From: Phytobacter ursingii
Lineage (GTDB): Bacteria > Pseudomonadota > Gammaproteobacteria > Enterobacterales > Enterobacteriaceae
DNA length: 64,000 nt
Reading direction: 5' to 3'
Assembly (NCBI GenBank): GCA_901456055.1
Contig: CABDWT010000012.1
Coordinates: 62,001-126,000 of the forward strand
A program made the position numbers and the translations under genes. Under the pieces are notes generated by a model that saw nothing but the letters and a program-made list of their open reading frames with translations, made no database searches and was not told the DNA's origin. Positions 1-9,378 of this stretch are shown here, piece after piece (the first letter of the stretch is position 1; every line of letters starts with the position of its first letter).

Positions 1-324
1 AAACGCCTGCACGCTGCGGGCATATTCTGTAATTAACAAAATATTGAGGCCAGTCTCAGGCTTACAGCCTGCAACAGCGGAGAGATCAATAACCGGGATC
101 ACCTGATCGCGAATGTTCACCATCCCCATTAACGGCGGTTTCATCCCGGCAGGACGGGTAAACGTCGGCATCGGAACGATTTCACGCAATTTAAAAACAT
201 TTATGCCGAAAAGTTCTGATTTCTCGTTCTTCATCGAGGCACCAAGACGAAACAGCAACAGCTCAAAACGGTTAGACAGGGTAAGATTCGCCCTGTCATC
301 AATATCTTTCTGGAAATTATCCAT
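1..324 (-). CDS. cheV: Chemotaxis protein CheV, N-terminal part (runs off the window)
   Basis: The reverse strand reads from an ATG at 324 through 108 uninterrupted codons to the window edge, beginning MDNFQKDIDDRANLTLSNRF. The sequence is a CheW-like domain (INVFKLREIVPMP, then MVNIRDQVIPVIDLS). CheV couples chemoreceptors to the CheA kinase through this domain and normally carries a C-terminal response-regulator receiver domain, which would lie outside the window. GAGGG sits about 6 bases before the ATG, and a sigma-28-like promoter lies just upstream (360-386). Salmonella and other flagellated enterics carry cheV next to rbn, whereas E. coli K-12 lacks it. The gene implies a motile organism. 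The start is secure; only the receiver domain is unseen. Confidence 0.93.
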   Translation of the reverse strand, partial: MDNFQKDIDDRANLTLSNRFELLLFRLGASMKNEKSELFGINVFKLREIVPMPTFTRPAGMKPPLMGMVNIRDQVIPVIDLSAVAGCKPETGLNILLITEYARSVQAF

Positions 325-359
325 GGTGCCCTCAATGTGAAATGGCTGCGGTAAGACAG

Positions 360-386
360 TTATCGGCACATTGCGGAAAAAGTAGA
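360..386 (-). promoter_or_regulatory. Sigma-28 (FliA) class III flagellar promoter of cheV
   Basis: On the reverse strand, GCCGATAA (367 down to 360) is a perfect sigma-28 -10 element. Eleven bases upstream lies TCTACTTT (386-379), matching five of eight positions of the TAAAGTTT -35 consensus. Transcription would start near 350-353, about 29 bases before the cheV ATG at 324. The element fills the short gap after the end of rbn. Confidence 0.72.
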
Positions 387-401
387 GTGCGCAATATCAC
401 A

Positions 402-1319
402 TCATAGCGTAATGGTATAAAAATCTTTTGCGAGGGTGGTATGCGCAAAGATTGTACGGCATTCAGTCAGTAAATGCTGACTTCCTTCGGCGTCATAGCG
501 GGAACTGACGTGGGTAATAACGAGTCTACCTGCGCCTGCATCCCGCGCCAGTTGTGCTGCCTGATGCGTTGAGCTGTGCCCACGGCTGTTTGCTTTTTCC
601 TCCATGGCGTACTCCAGCGTGGCCTCATGGACCATTATGTCGACACCCTGAGCTAATTGCAGCGCTGCAGGGCAGGGGGCGGTGTCGCCAAAAATGGCCA
701 GTTTTTTTCCGGGTATTGCCGGGGCGAGGAAATCCTCACCGTGAACAATACGACCATCTGGCAGGGTAACCGTTTCGCCGCTTTTGAGGCGCTGGAAAAG
801 CGGGCCGGGCGTTATGCCAAGGGCAATTAAGGCTTGTGCATCCAGGGCTCCCGCTTTGTCATGCTCCTCAATGCGATAGCCATAACATTCCACCGGGTGG
901 TTTAGCGCGAAAGCGGTGACGCGGCGTAAACCATCATCCACCACCAGCCCCTCACTGACCTCTTCAATTATCAGGGGATAGTCGGTCCACGATCCGCTCA
1001 GACGCAGGCTGGTCTCCACAAATTCGCGAATACCTTTCGGCCCATAAATCGTCAGCGGCTGCGCATTGCCCGCCATTGAACGGCTGCAGAGCAGTCCTGG
1101 CAGGCCAAAAAGGTGATCGCCATGCAGGTGGGTGATAAAAATACGATCCAGTTTGCCGGGATTAAACGATGTTCGCAGCAACTGATGCTGTGTCCCTTCG
1201 CCACAGTCAAATAACCACAGACCCGCCTGTGTCGGATGCTGCAAATTGAGCAATATCGCAGTCACATTACGCGTGCGCGTCGGCACGCCCGCAGAGGTGC
1301 CAAGAAAAATCAGTTCCAC
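402..1319 (-). CDS. rbn: Ribonuclease BN / tRNase Z (ElaC)
   Basis: Metallo-beta-lactamase-fold nuclease of 305 residues, matching the length of E. coli RNase BN (ElaC). The zinc signature HLHGDH is at residues 64-69; further metal ligands are visible in FALNHPVE (about 141), IFGDTAP (about 212) and VITHVSS (about 270). The enzyme processes tRNA 3' ends and has both endo- and exonuclease activity; in enterics, where CCA is encoded, it is dispensable. It acts in the cytoplasm as a dimer. The gene is divergent from elaA across about 72 bases and ends just before the cheV promoter. No anomaly is seen. Confidence 0.96.
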   Translation of the reverse strand: MELIFLGTSAGVPTRTRNVTAILLNLQHPTQAGLWLFDCGEGTQHQLLRTSFNPGKLDRIFITHLHGDHLFGLPGLLCSRSMAGNAQPLTIYGPKGIREFVETSLRLSGSWTDYPLIIEEVSEGLVVDDGLRRVTAFALNHPVECYGYRIEEHDKAGALDAQALIALGITPGPLFQRLKSGETVTLPDGRIVHGEDFLAPAIPGKKLAIFGDTAPCPAALQLAQGVDIMVHEATLEYAMEEKANSRGHSSTHQAAQLARDAGAGRLVITHVSSRYDAEGSQHLLTECRTIFAHTTLAKDFYTITL

Positions 1320-1391
1320 AATGCATTACGCCCTTTGCGTTAATGGCAAAGCATTTAGTATAACGAGGTCACACCAAATAAGGAGCACATC

Positions 1392-1853
1392 ATGATTCGC
1401 TGGCAGGACCTGCACCATTCTGAATTGACCGTCACTGATCTTTACGCTGTGCTTAAGTTGCGCTGTGAAGTTTTTATTGTTGAACAAACCTGTCCGTATC
1501 TTGATGTCGATGGCGATGACCTGGTCGGTCAAAACCGCCATCTGCTCGGCTGGAAAGAGAATCAGCTGGTGGCTTATGCGAGGATTCTGAAAAGTGAAGA
1601 CGATCTGGAGCCTGTTGTAATAGGTCGGGTGATTGTCAGTGAGCAGGTTCGCGGTGAAAAACTAGGGTACCAATTGATGGAACGAGCGGTAGCTTCCTGC
1701 CTGCAACACTGGCCGCAGCACGCGCTGTATCTGGGCGCGCAGGCCCATTTGCAACATTTTTATGCCCGCTTTGGTTTTGTTCCGGTGACTGATATCTATG
1801 ACGAAGATGGCATCTTGCACATTGGAATGGCGCGGGAAGTGCGCCAGGCGTAA
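1392..1853 (+). CDS. elaA: GNAT family N-acetyltransferase ElaA
   Basis: The 153-residue protein has the GNAT fold. VIVSEQVRGEKLGYQLME (about residues 80-97) carries the acetyl-CoA pyrophosphate-binding R/Q-x-x-G-x-G/A-type loop, and the C-terminal half has the YARFGFVPV motif typical of beta-5/alpha-4. Its substrate is unknown in the family. AAGGAG lies 7 bases before the ATG. It is the first gene of a short elaA-elaB cluster divergent from rbn; elaB follows after 53 bases. Length and sequence match E. coli ElaA. Confidence 0.94.
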   Translation: MIRWQDLHHSELTVTDLYAVLKLRCEVFIVEQTCPYLDVDGDDLVGQNRHLLGWKENQLVAYARILKSEDDLEPVVIGRVIVSEQVRGEKLGYQLMERAVASCLQHWPQHALYLGAQAHLQHFYARFGFVPVTDIYDEDGILHIGMAREVRQA

Positions 1854-1906
1854 CCAGCGGTGATTGTCTATAGTTAGCGGACAGGTACATAACATGGAGA
1901 AAACCG

Positions 1907-2212
1907 ATGTCTAATCAATTTTATGATTCACGTATCGATGATGACCTGGCCCTGCTGAGCGAGACGCTGGAAGAAGTGTTACGCTCCTCAGGCGATCCCG
2001 CTGACCAGAAATATATTGAGCTAAAAGCGCGCGCAGAACAGGCGCTGCATGAAGTGAAAAACCGCGTCAGTAGCGCTTCTGATACCTATTATTATCGGGC
2101 GAAAAAAGCGGTTTACCGCGCGGATGATTATGTGCACGAAAACCCCTGGCATGGTATTGGTGTAGGGGCTTCTGTAGGTCTTGTCTTAGGGTTGCTGCTG
2201 GCCCGTCGTTAA
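1907..2212 (+). CDS. elaB: DUF883 membrane-anchored protein ElaB
   Basis: A 101-residue protein. A charged helical N-terminal region (about 1-75) is followed by one C-terminal membrane segment (GIGVGASVGLVLGLLLARR, about 81-101), so it is tail-anchored in the inner membrane. It belongs to the DUF883 family with YqjD and YgaM; family members bind ribosomes and are induced in stationary phase. GGAG precedes the ATG. A GC-rich partial hairpin with short poly-C and poly-G tracts follows at about 2221-2238 and may end the transcript. Confidence 0.95.
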   Translation: MSNQFYDSRIDDDLALLSETLEEVLRSSGDPADQKYIELKARAEQALHEVKNRVSSASDTYYYRAKKAVYRADDYVHENPWHGIGVGASVGLVLGLLLARR

Positions 2213-2263
2213 TAAAAATCCCCTCCCTAAACGGGGGTACTGCTAATTTTCGCAGTCACCCCG

Positions 2264-2269
2264 TATACT
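2264..2269 (+). promoter_or_regulatory. Candidate -10 element upstream of menF
   Basis: TATACT followed by AAG lies 27 bases before the menF GTG. The same TATACTAAG string recurs at 3632-3640 before menD. Neither has a convincing -35 hexamer, so both are only candidate starts for the men operon. Confidence 0.35.
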
Positions 2270-2296
2270 AAGCGTTTTTGAGCGGGAGGGGGTTGC

Positions 2297-3595
2297 GTGC
2301 ATTCCATTTCAGTTGCGCTGGAGCAATTACGCGAGAAATTAGCTGGCATTGATGCCAACTCACCTGGATTCTACGTCTTTGATGTTGCCTTTGCCCTCAA
2401 TGATGCTTTCGACCCACTGACTTTTTTAGCCAGTCAGTCCTGCTTCCCACAATTCTACTGGCAACAACGTAGCGGTGAAGATGAGGCTGCTGCGTTAGGC
2501 CAGGTGCTGCGTTTTACCTCACTGGCAGAAGCCCGGCATTTCCTCGACGACAATCCCGAATATGACCTGCGTATCTGGGGGCTCAATGCGTTTGTCTCTC
2601 AACAAGGCGAGCTGTTCCTGCCGCGTCTCGAATGGCGCCGGGAAGGGGGACGGGCATTCTTACGCCTTATTGTCATAAATGACGCCGCACAACGCGGCGA
2701 TGCGGCGCAGGCTCGTGCATTTATTGATGCCCTGGTGCGGGCGAAGTCGCTGCCAGATGTGCAGATGGAACTGGTATCGCAGCAACACTGTCCGGAACAA
2801 TCGGGCTGGGAAGCGCTGGTCACTCAGGCCACGCAGGCGATTGCGCGCGGTGAGATGGATAAGGTCGTACTCGCGCGCGCCACGGATTACCGTTTCTCGC
2901 AACCGGTGAATGCTGCTGCCCTTATGGCGGCGAGTCGTCGCCTTAACCATCATTGTTTTCACTATTTTATCGCCTTTGACCCGCACAATGCGTTCCTGGG
3001 ATCGTCTCCCGAACGCCTGTGGCGCAGAAGGGGGACATCATTGCGTACCGAAGCCCTGGCAGGGACTGTCGCTAATGACACAGATGATACCCGGGCTGCC
3101 GAGTTGGGTAACTGGTTAATGAATGACGACAAAAACCAGCGTGAGAATATGCTGGTTGTTGAGGATATCTGTCAGCGGTTACAGCGCGCAGCGGCTACGC
3201 TGGATGTATTGCCGCCGCAAATTGTTCGATTGCGTAAGGTGCAACATCTGCGGCGCTGTATCTGGACCGAGATGCGTCATAAAGATGATGCGGAGTGCTT
3301 AACGTTGCTCCAGCCAACTGCGGCGGTAGCGGGTCTGCCCCGCCAGGCGGCGCGTGCCTTTATAACGCAATATGAACCCTTTGCGCGTGAGTGGTATGCC
3401 GGTTCGGCGGGTTACTTGTCGCTCAAACAAAGCGAGTTCTGTGTCGCATTACGCTGTGCAAAAATCAGTGGTGCAACTGTGCGTTTATACGCGGGGGCAG
3501 GGATCGTGGCAGGTTCCGACCCGACAATGGAATGGCAGGAAATCGAAAATAAAGCGGCGGGATTGCGTTCACTATTGATAATGAAACACGCATAA
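2297..3595 (+). CDS. menF: Isochorismate synthase MenF
   Basis: Converts chorismate to isochorismate, the committed step of menaquinone synthesis. The 432-residue protein has the chorismate-binding fold in its C-terminal half: MDKVVLARATDY carries the general-base Lys, LRTEALAGT the catalytic region, and QPTAAVAGLPRQAA and YAGAGIVAGSDP the Mg2+/substrate-binding segments. The start is GTG at 2297, preceded by a strong GGGAGGGGG ribosome site; the first residues (MHSISVALEQLREKL) match E. coli MenF. It is separated from menD by about 70 bases containing another possible -10, so menD may also have its own promoter. Confidence 0.96.
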   Translation: MHSISVALEQLREKLAGIDANSPGFYVFDVAFALNDAFDPLTFLASQSCFPQFYWQQRSGEDEAAALGQVLRFTSLAEARHFLDDNPEYDLRIWGLNAFVSQQGELFLPRLEWRREGGRAFLRLIVINDAAQRGDAAQARAFIDALVRAKSLPDVQMELVSQQHCPEQSGWEALVTQATQAIARGEMDKVVLARATDYRFSQPVNAAALMAASRRLNHHCFHYFIAFDPHNAFLGSSPERLWRRRGTSLRTEALAGTVANDTDDTRAAELGNWLMNDDKNQRENMLVVEDICQRLQRAAATLDVLPPQIVRLRKVQHLRRCIWTEMRHKDDAECLTLLQPTAAVAGLPRQAARAFITQYEPFAREWYAGSAGYLSLKQSEFCVALRCAKISGATVRLYAGAGIVAGSDPTMEWQEIENKAAGLRSLLIMKHA

Positions 3596-3666
3596 CCGAC
3601 CCATATCAAAAATCTATTCTTTTCGATTCTTTATACTAAGCCACAATATTGATACTGGACAAACTT

Positions 3667-5337
3667 ATGTCAGTGAGTGCTTTTAACCGACGCTGGGCGG
3701 CGGTGATCCTTGAAGCTTTAACGCGCCACGGCGTGCGACATATTTGTATCGCGCCGGGTTCCCGTTCCACACCGCTGACGCTGGCGGCGGCCGAAAACCC
3801 GTCCTTTATCCATCATACGCATTTTGATGAACGCGGCCTGGGGCATCTTGCACTCGGTCTCGCAAAAGCGAGCGGCACCCCGGTGGCAGTGATCGTCACC
3901 TCGGGTACAGCCGTCGCGAATCTGTACCCGGCGTTGATCGAGGCCAGCCTCACCGGGGAAAAATTGATTTTTCTCACCGCCGACAGGCCGCCTGAACTTA
4001 TTGATTGTGGCGCCAACCAGGCGATACGCCAGCCTGGGATCTTTGCCTCGCATCCGGCGCAATCACTGGCGCTGCCGCGTCCGTCGCTGGACATTCCTGC
4101 CCGCTGGTTGCTTTCTGCCGTCGATCATCTTATGGCGTCCGCACAGACTGGCGCGGTGCACATCAACTGCCCGTTTGCCGAGCCGCTGTACGGTGAAATG
4201 GATGATACGGGACTTGCCTGGCAGCAAGCGCCCGGCGACTGGTGGCAGGACGACAAACCCTGGCTGCGTGAAGATTTGCACACTGGCAGCGCGAAACAAC
4301 GCGACTGGTTTTTCTGGCGGCAGAAACGCGGCGTGGTTGTGGCGGGTCGAATGAGCGCGTCGGAAGGCAAACTGGTTGCCGCATGGGCGAAAATGCTCGG
4401 TTGGCCGCTTATTGGCGATGTCCTTTCACAAACCGGACAACCGCTGCCGTGCGCCGACCTGTGGCTGGGCAACGCCCGTGCGGTGAGTGAGCTGCAAGCC
4501 GCGCATATTGTTGTTCAACTCGGTAGCAGCCTGACCGGTAAGCGGCTGCTCCAGTGGCAGGCGACCTGTGAGCCGCAGGAGTACTGGCTGGTCGACGCCG
4601 TTGCCGGGCGGCTTGATCCGGCGCACCACCGTGGTCGCCGTCTGGTTTCCGGTATTGCCGAGTGGCTGGAGCTGCATCCGGCGGAATCACGCGCGCCCTG
4701 GTGTACGGACATTCCACAATTATCCGCCCAGGCGTGGCAGACGGTTGCCCGTCAGCGTGAAACCTTTGGCGAAGCGCAACTGGCGCATCGGCTGGCGAAA
4801 TATCTGCCGGATCAGGGGCAGTTATTCCTCGGCAATAGCCTGGTGGTTCGCCTGGTGGATGCGCTGGGGCAGCTACCTGTCGGTTACCCGGTCTATAGCA
4901 ACCGTGGCGCGAGCGGTATCGATGGCCTGATTTCTACTGCCGCAGGCGTACAGCGCGGCACGGCGCGGCCTACGCTTGCCATCATCGGCGACTTGTCTGC
5001 ATTGTACGATCTGAATGCGCTGGCCTTACTGCGCCAGTCTTCTGCGCCGATGGTGCTGATTGTGGTCAATAACAACGGTGGGCAGATCTTCTCACTGTTA
5101 CCGACGCCGCAAAGCGAGCGTGAACAATTTTATTTAATGCCGCAGCACGTTCGTTTTGAGCATGCGGCGGCGATGTTTGGCCTGAAATACCATAATCCCC
5201 ACACCTGGGATGAGCTTGAACAAGCGCTGTCGGGGGCCTGGAGTAAAGCGGGGGCAACGCTGATTGAACTGGTGGTGAAAGACACTGACGGCGTGCATAC
5301 GCTACAACAGTTGCTCGCACAGGTAAGCCAGCTGTGA
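3667..5337 (+). CDS. menD: SEPHCHC synthase MenD (thiamine-diphosphate enzyme)
   Basis: Adds a succinyl-semialdehyde unit derived from 2-oxoglutarate to isochorismate, giving 2-succinyl-5-enolpyruvyl-6-hydroxy-3-cyclohexene-1-carboxylate. The protein has 556 residues, the E. coli length, when started at the ATG giving [10 protein letters not shown]. An in-frame TTG six codons upstream is possible but less likely. The N-terminal ThDP-enzyme domain contains [15 protein letters not shown] and the TSGTAVANL segment. The C-terminal domain carries the ThDP/Mg motif [15 protein letters not shown] ending in NNNGG. Its stop overlaps the menH start by 4 bases (GTGA), indicating translational coupling. 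Confidence 0.97.
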   Translation: MSVSAFNRRWAAVILEALTRHGVRHICIAPGSRSTPLTLAAAENPSFIHHTHFDERGLGHLALGLAKASGTPVAVIVTSGTAVANLYPALIEASLTGEKLIFLTADRPPELIDCGANQAIRQPGIFASHPAQSLALPRPSLDIPARWLLSAVDHLMASAQTGAVHINCPFAEPLYGEMDDTGLAWQQAPGDWWQDDKPWLREDLHTGSAKQRDWFFWRQKRGVVVAGRMSASEGKLVAAWAKMLGWPLIGDVLSQTGQPLPCADLWLGNARAVSELQAAHIVVQLGSSLTGKRLLQWQATCEPQEYWLVDAVAGRLDPAHHRGRRLVSGIAEWLELHPAESRAPWCTDIPQLSAQAWQTVARQRETFGEAQLAHRLAKYLPDQGQLFLGNSLVVRLVDALGQLPVGYPVYSNRGASGIDGLISTAAGVQRGTARPTLAIIGDLSALYDLNALALLRQSSAPMVLIVVNNNGGQIFSLLPTPQSEREQFYLMPQHVRFEHAAAMFGLKYHNPHTWDELEQALSGAWSKAGATLIELVVKDTDGVHTLQQLLAQVSQL

Positions 5338-6110
5338 TCCTCAATGCGCGGGTAATGCCCGGAGAGCCTCAAAAGCCGTGGCTCATTTTTTTGCACGGTT
5401 TTTCGGGTGACAGCCGCGAATGGCAACCCGTCGGCGATCGTTTTACGGCATTTTCACGCTTGTATATTGACCTGCCGGGCCATGGTGATTCGGCGGATAG
5501 CAGCGTGGCATCCTTCTCTCAGCTAAACGATGCACTGCTCGACACTCTTTATAGTTACAACATACTAAAATACTGGCTGATAGGGTATTCGCTGGGCGGG
5601 CGGGTGGCGATGCACTTTGCCTGCTCTCAGCCGAAGGGGCTTTTGGGCGTCATTGTCGAAGGTGGACACCCTGGCCTGACATCGGCAGCGGAGCGACAGG
5701 CACGCCTGATATCCGATGGACAATGGGCACAGCGATTTCGTGTGGAACCCCTTGTCGATGTTTTTAGCGACTGGTATCAACAACAGGTGTTCACGTCTTT
5801 GAGTGCGGAACAACGGCAACGTCTGGTGACGTTACGCAGCCAGAACAACGGCCCGGCGCTGGCCGCGATGCTGGAAGCGACCTCGCTTGGCGTACAGCCG
5901 GATTTACGCGCTGCGCTGCGAAAAGCGCCTTTTCCATTTCATTATTTATGTGGTGAGTTTGACAGTAAATTTCGCGCGCTGGCGACTGAGGTTAGCGCGA
6001 ACTGTCATCTAATTGTTGACGCCGGGCATAACGCGCATCGGGAACGCCCCGACAGCGTGGCGAACTGCCTGGCGCGAATTCTGCGTCTCGATATAAAGGG
6101 CATATTATGA
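5334..6110 (+). CDS. menH: SHCHC synthase MenH (alpha/beta hydrolase fold)
   Basis: Eliminates pyruvate from SEPHCHC to give SHCHC. The 258-residue alpha/beta-hydrolase protein has the nucleophile elbow GYSLGG (Ser near 90), an oxyanion/HGFSGD segment near the N-terminus, a CGEFDSKF acid region and a final His in DAGHNAH. Translation starts at a GTG overlapping the menD stop, and MILNARV aligns with E. coli MenH (MILHAQ). The 3' end overlaps the menB ATG by 4 bases. It is the least conserved men protein here. Confidence 0.95.
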   Translation: MILNARVMPGEPQKPWLIFLHGFSGDSREWQPVGDRFTAFSRLYIDLPGHGDSADSSVASFSQLNDALLDTLYSYNILKYWLIGYSLGGRVAMHFACSQPKGLLGVIVEGGHPGLTSAAERQARLISDGQWAQRFRVEPLVDVFSDWYQQQVFTSLSAEQRQRLVTLRSQNNGPALAAMLEATSLGVQPDLRAALRKAPFPFHYLCGEFDSKFRALATEVSANCHLIVDAGHNAHRERPDSVANCLARILRLDIKGIL

Positions 6111-6964
6111 TCTATCCCGATGAAACCATGCTGTACGCACCGATTGAATGGCAAGACTGCTCGGAAGGCTATACCGATATTCGTTATCACAAATCGGTGG
6201 ATGGTATTGCCAAAATCACCATTAACCGTCCCCAGGTGCGCAACGCATTTCGTCCCTTGACCGTTAAAGAGATGATTCAGGCGCTGGCTGATGCGCGCTA
6301 TGACGACAACATCGGTGTGATTATTCTGACCGGTGAAGGCGAAAAAGCGTTCTGCTCGGGTGGCGATCAGAAAGTCCGTGGCGACTACGGCGGATACCAG
6401 GATGACTCCGGCGTGCACCATCTGAACGTCCTGGACTTCCAGCGTCAGATCCGTACCTGCCCGAAACCGGTGGTTGCGGCCGTTGCAGGCTATTCCATTG
6501 GTGGTGGCCACGTGTTGCATATGATGTGTGACCTGACGATCGCGGCAGAAAACGCCATCTTTGGCCAGACCGGTCCGAAAGTGGGCTCCTTTGACGGCGG
6601 CTGGGGTGCATCCTACATGGCGCGCATCGTCGGTCAGAAAAAGGCGCGTGAAATCTGGTTCTTGTGCCGTCAGTACGATGCCAAAGAAGCGCTGGATATG
6701 GGGCTTGTAAATACCGTGGTGCCGGTTGCCGAGCTTGAGAGAGAGACTGTACGCTGGTGTCGTGAAATGTTGCAGAACAGCCCGATGGCGCTGCGTTGCC
6801 TTAAAGCGGCACTGAACGCCGACTGTGATGGTCAGGCAGGCCTACAGGAACTGGCGGGTAACGCTACCATGCTGTTTTACATGACCGAAGAGGGTCAGGA
6901 AGGCCGCAACGCGTTTAACGAAAAACGCCAGCCGGACTTCAGCAAATTTAAACGGAATCCGTAA
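6107..6964 (+). CDS. menB: 1,4-dihydroxy-2-naphthoyl-CoA synthase MenB
   Basis: Crotonase-superfamily enzyme that cyclises o-succinylbenzoyl-CoA to DHNA-CoA by an intramolecular Claisen condensation. It has 285 residues, the same as E. coli. Visible landmarks: [18 protein letters not shown] (oxyanion hole), [22 protein letters not shown], and [14 protein letters not shown] with the active-site Asp. Its ATG overlaps the menH stop (ATGA), and its TAA overlaps the menC ATG by one base (TAATG). This is one of the most conserved proteins of the operon. Confidence 0.98.
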   Translation: MIYPDETMLYAPIEWQDCSEGYTDIRYHKSVDGIAKITINRPQVRNAFRPLTVKEMIQALADARYDDNIGVIILTGEGEKAFCSGGDQKVRGDYGGYQDDSGVHHLNVLDFQRQIRTCPKPVVAAVAGYSIGGGHVLHMMCDLTIAAENAIFGQTGPKVGSFDGGWGASYMARIVGQKKAREIWFLCRQYDAKEALDMGLVNTVVPVAELERETVRWCREMLQNSPMALRCLKAALNADCDGQAGLQELAGNATMLFYMTEEGQEGRNAFNEKRQPDFSKFKRNP

Positions 6965-7929
6965 TGCGTAGCGCGCACGTTTACCGCTGGCAGATACCGA
7001 TGGATGCGGGCGTCGTACTGCGCGACCGGCGGCTAAAAACCCGTGACGGGCTGTTTATTCATCTGCGGGACGACGCGCATGAAGGCTGGGGCGAGATTTC
7101 GCCTTTGCCGGGATTTAGCGTGGAGTCTCTTGAGGAGGCGACAGCCGCCGTCTGTGGCTGGGCCAGGGGGTGGAGCACGGGAGATGACGGCTTGTTGCCG
7201 GGATTGCCGTCGGTTGATTTTGGTATCAGTTGTGCGCTGGCGGAACTGCGCGGTACGTTGCCGCAGGCGGCAGACTATCGTGCTGCAACGCTTTGTACGG
7301 GCGACCCGGACGATCTTTTTGCCGCACTGGCAGCCATGCCGGGCGAAAAAGTGGCGAAAATGAAAGTCGGCCTGTATGAAGCGGTACGCGATGGCATGGT
7401 CGCTAATTTACTGCTGGAAGCGATGCCTGACCTGCGCCTGCGTCTGGACGCTAACCGTGCCTGGACGCCGCTCAAAGCGCAGCAATTCGCAAAATATGTG
7501 AATCCTGAGTACCGTGACCGCATTGCTTTTTTGGAAGAGCCCTGTAAAACCCGTGATGATTCTCGCGCCTTCGCCCGTGAAACAGGCATAGCGATAGCCT
7601 GGGATGAAAGTTTACGCGACGCTGACTTTACCTTTGAGCGCGAAGAGGGCGTGCGTGCGGTGGTGATTAAGCCCACCTTGACCGGTAGTCTTGAGAAGGT
7701 ACAGGCGCAGGTAACTGCGGCCACGCAGTTGGGGATGACAGCGGTTATCAGCTCGTCAATCGAGTCCAGCCTTGGCCTGACCCAACTGGCGCGTATCGCC
7801 GCATGGCTTACCCCTGAAACGCTTCCGGGCCTCGATACGTTAAGCCTGATGCAGGCTCAGCTTGTGCGCCGCTGGCCGGATAGCCCATTACCCTGCCATA
7901 GCGTTGAGATGCTGGAACCCTTGCTATGA
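6964..7929 (+). CDS. menC: o-Succinylbenzoate synthase MenC
   Basis: Enolase-superfamily dehydratase converting SHCHC to o-succinylbenzoate. The protein has 321 residues. The KMKVGLYE segment (about 133-138) supplies the catalytic KxK lysine. Metal ligands lie in LRLDANRAW (Asp near 161), FLEEPCK (Glu near 190) and AWDESLRD (Asp near 213), and the second catalytic lysine is in [10 protein letters not shown] (near 235). Starts in a TAATG overlap with menB and ends in an ATGA overlap with menE. Confidence 0.96.
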   Translation: MRSAHVYRWQIPMDAGVVLRDRRLKTRDGLFIHLRDDAHEGWGEISPLPGFSVESLEEATAAVCGWARGWSTGDDGLLPGLPSVDFGISCALAELRGTLPQAADYRAATLCTGDPDDLFAALAAMPGEKVAKMKVGLYEAVRDGMVANLLLEAMPDLRLRLDANRAWTPLKAQQFAKYVNPEYRDRIAFLEEPCKTRDDSRAFARETGIAIAWDESLRDADFTFEREEGVRAVVIKPTLTGSLEKVQAQVTAATQLGMTAVISSSIESSLGLTQLARIAAWLTPETLPGLDTLSLMQAQLVRRWPDSPLPCHSVEMLEPLL

Positions 7930-9281
7930 GGTTCACTACCTGGCCCTGGCATTACTGGTGCGAAATGCGTGGCGATGAGCCCGCTATTCGCTTGCAGGAC
8001 GAAACCTTAAGCTGGCGTGAGCTGTGCGTGCGTGTCGATGCGCTTGCCGCCGGTTTTGCCCTTCAGGGGGTAAGCGAGGGCGATGGCGTCATGCTACGTG
8101 GGCGAAACCAGCCCAACATGGTGTTAGCGTGGCTGGCGTTATTGCAGTGTGGCGCACGCGTATTGCCGGTAAACCCTCAATTACCCGCACTGTTGCTGGA
8201 GGCATTGCTGCCGGCCCTGACGATGCGTTTTGCCGTTAATCTGGCGGATAGCAACACCTTTGCGGGTTTGTCGCCGCTTGAACTGCAACCTCTTGCCCAG
8301 CCTTATGCCATCGACTGGCAGCCGCAACGGCTGGCGTCGATGACGCTTACCTCTGGTTCGACGGGGTTACCCAAGGCGGCTGTTCATACCTGCGCGGCGC
8401 ACCTTGCCAGCGCAGAAGGGGTGCTGGCGATGATTCCTTTCGCGCCAGAAGATGACTGGCTGCTGTCGCTGCCGCTGTTCCATGTGTCCGGGCAGGGAAT
8501 TCTGTGGCGCTGGTTACTGGCAGGCGCACGCTTAACCGTCTCTGAGCGCACTCTGGCAGAAGCTTTACAAGGATGTACCCATGCGTCGCTGGTACCCACG
8601 CAGTTGTGGCGCCTGCTGAATGATGCGCTGGATATTTCTCTTAAAGCCGTTTTGCTGGGCGGCGCGGCGATCCCGGTCGATCTGACCGAACATGCGCGTG
8701 AGCGTGGAATCCGTACCTGGTGCGGCTATGGCCTGACGGAATTCGCGTCAACGGTATGCGGGAAAGCGGCGGATGGTCAGTCTGATGTCGGTTATCTGCT
8801 GCCGGGAAGAGCGTTGCGTATCGTTGACGATGAAGTGTGGCTGCGGGCAGAAAGTATGGCCTCAGGTTACTGGCGTGACGGGGCGTTACTGCCGTTGCTC
8901 AATGATGAGGGCTGGTTTGCCACCCGTGATAAAGGCGTACTGCGCGACGGCCGTCTGACTATTCTGGGACGACTGGATAATCTGTTTTTCAGCGGCGGCG
9001 AAGGTATCCAGCCGGAGGAGGTGGAACGTGTCATCGTGGCGCACCCGCAAATTCAGCAGGTTTTTATTATTCCCCGCGAGGACCGTGAATTTGGTCATCG
9101 ACCTGTGGCGGTGGTGCAGTGCGATGACGACATCGAACTTTCGCAGTTTAGCGCCTGGGTACAGGATAAGCTCGCACGCTTCCAGCAGCCCGTTGCCTGG
9201 TTGCGCTTGCCGGAGCATCTCTCGTCCGGCGGCATTAAAATATCACGCCATGCGCTACAGTTATGGGTCGCCGCACTGTAG
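7926..9281 (+). CDS. menE: o-Succinylbenzoate-CoA ligase MenE
   Basis: AMP-forming acyl-CoA synthetase activating o-succinylbenzoate for MenB. The 451-residue ANL-family protein has the P-loop-like [17 protein letters not shown] motif (about 139-155), the [10 protein letters not shown] adenylate-binding motif, the [23 protein letters not shown] hinge, and the C-terminal lysine in [10 protein letters not shown]. It is the last gene of the men cluster. About 97 bases without an obvious terminator separate it from the Rpn-family gene. In E. coli the next genes beyond menE are pmrD and arn, which are absent here. Confidence 0.96.
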   Translation: MRFTTWPWHYWCEMRGDEPAIRLQDETLSWRELCVRVDALAAGFALQGVSEGDGVMLRGRNQPNMVLAWLALLQCGARVLPVNPQLPALLLEALLPALTMRFAVNLADSNTFAGLSPLELQPLAQPYAIDWQPQRLASMTLTSGSTGLPKAAVHTCAAHLASAEGVLAMIPFAPEDDWLLSLPLFHVSGQGILWRWLLAGARLTVSERTLAEALQGCTHASLVPTQLWRLLNDALDISLKAVLLGGAAIPVDLTEHARERGIRTWCGYGLTEFASTVCGKAADGQSDVGYLLPGRALRIVDDEVWLRAESMASGYWRDGALLPLLNDEGWFATRDKGVLRDGRLTILGRLDNLFFSGGEGIQPEEVERVIVAHPQIQQVFIIPREDREFGHRPVAVVQCDDDIELSQFSAWVQDKLARFQQPVAWLRLPEHLSSGGIKISRHALQLWVAAL

Positions 9282-9378
9282 ATTTTTTGCGTAATGCTTT
9301 CCAGAATTGGGGCTGAGAACCCCTGCAGCGACGGGAGGGTGGTAGTGTCCTGACAAATGATATCAGGCAAGGATTGCC

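Noticed and set aside
1326-1541. 71-codon reverse ORF upstream of rbn
   Set aside because: It overlaps the start of elaA and shows no family features or ribosome site.
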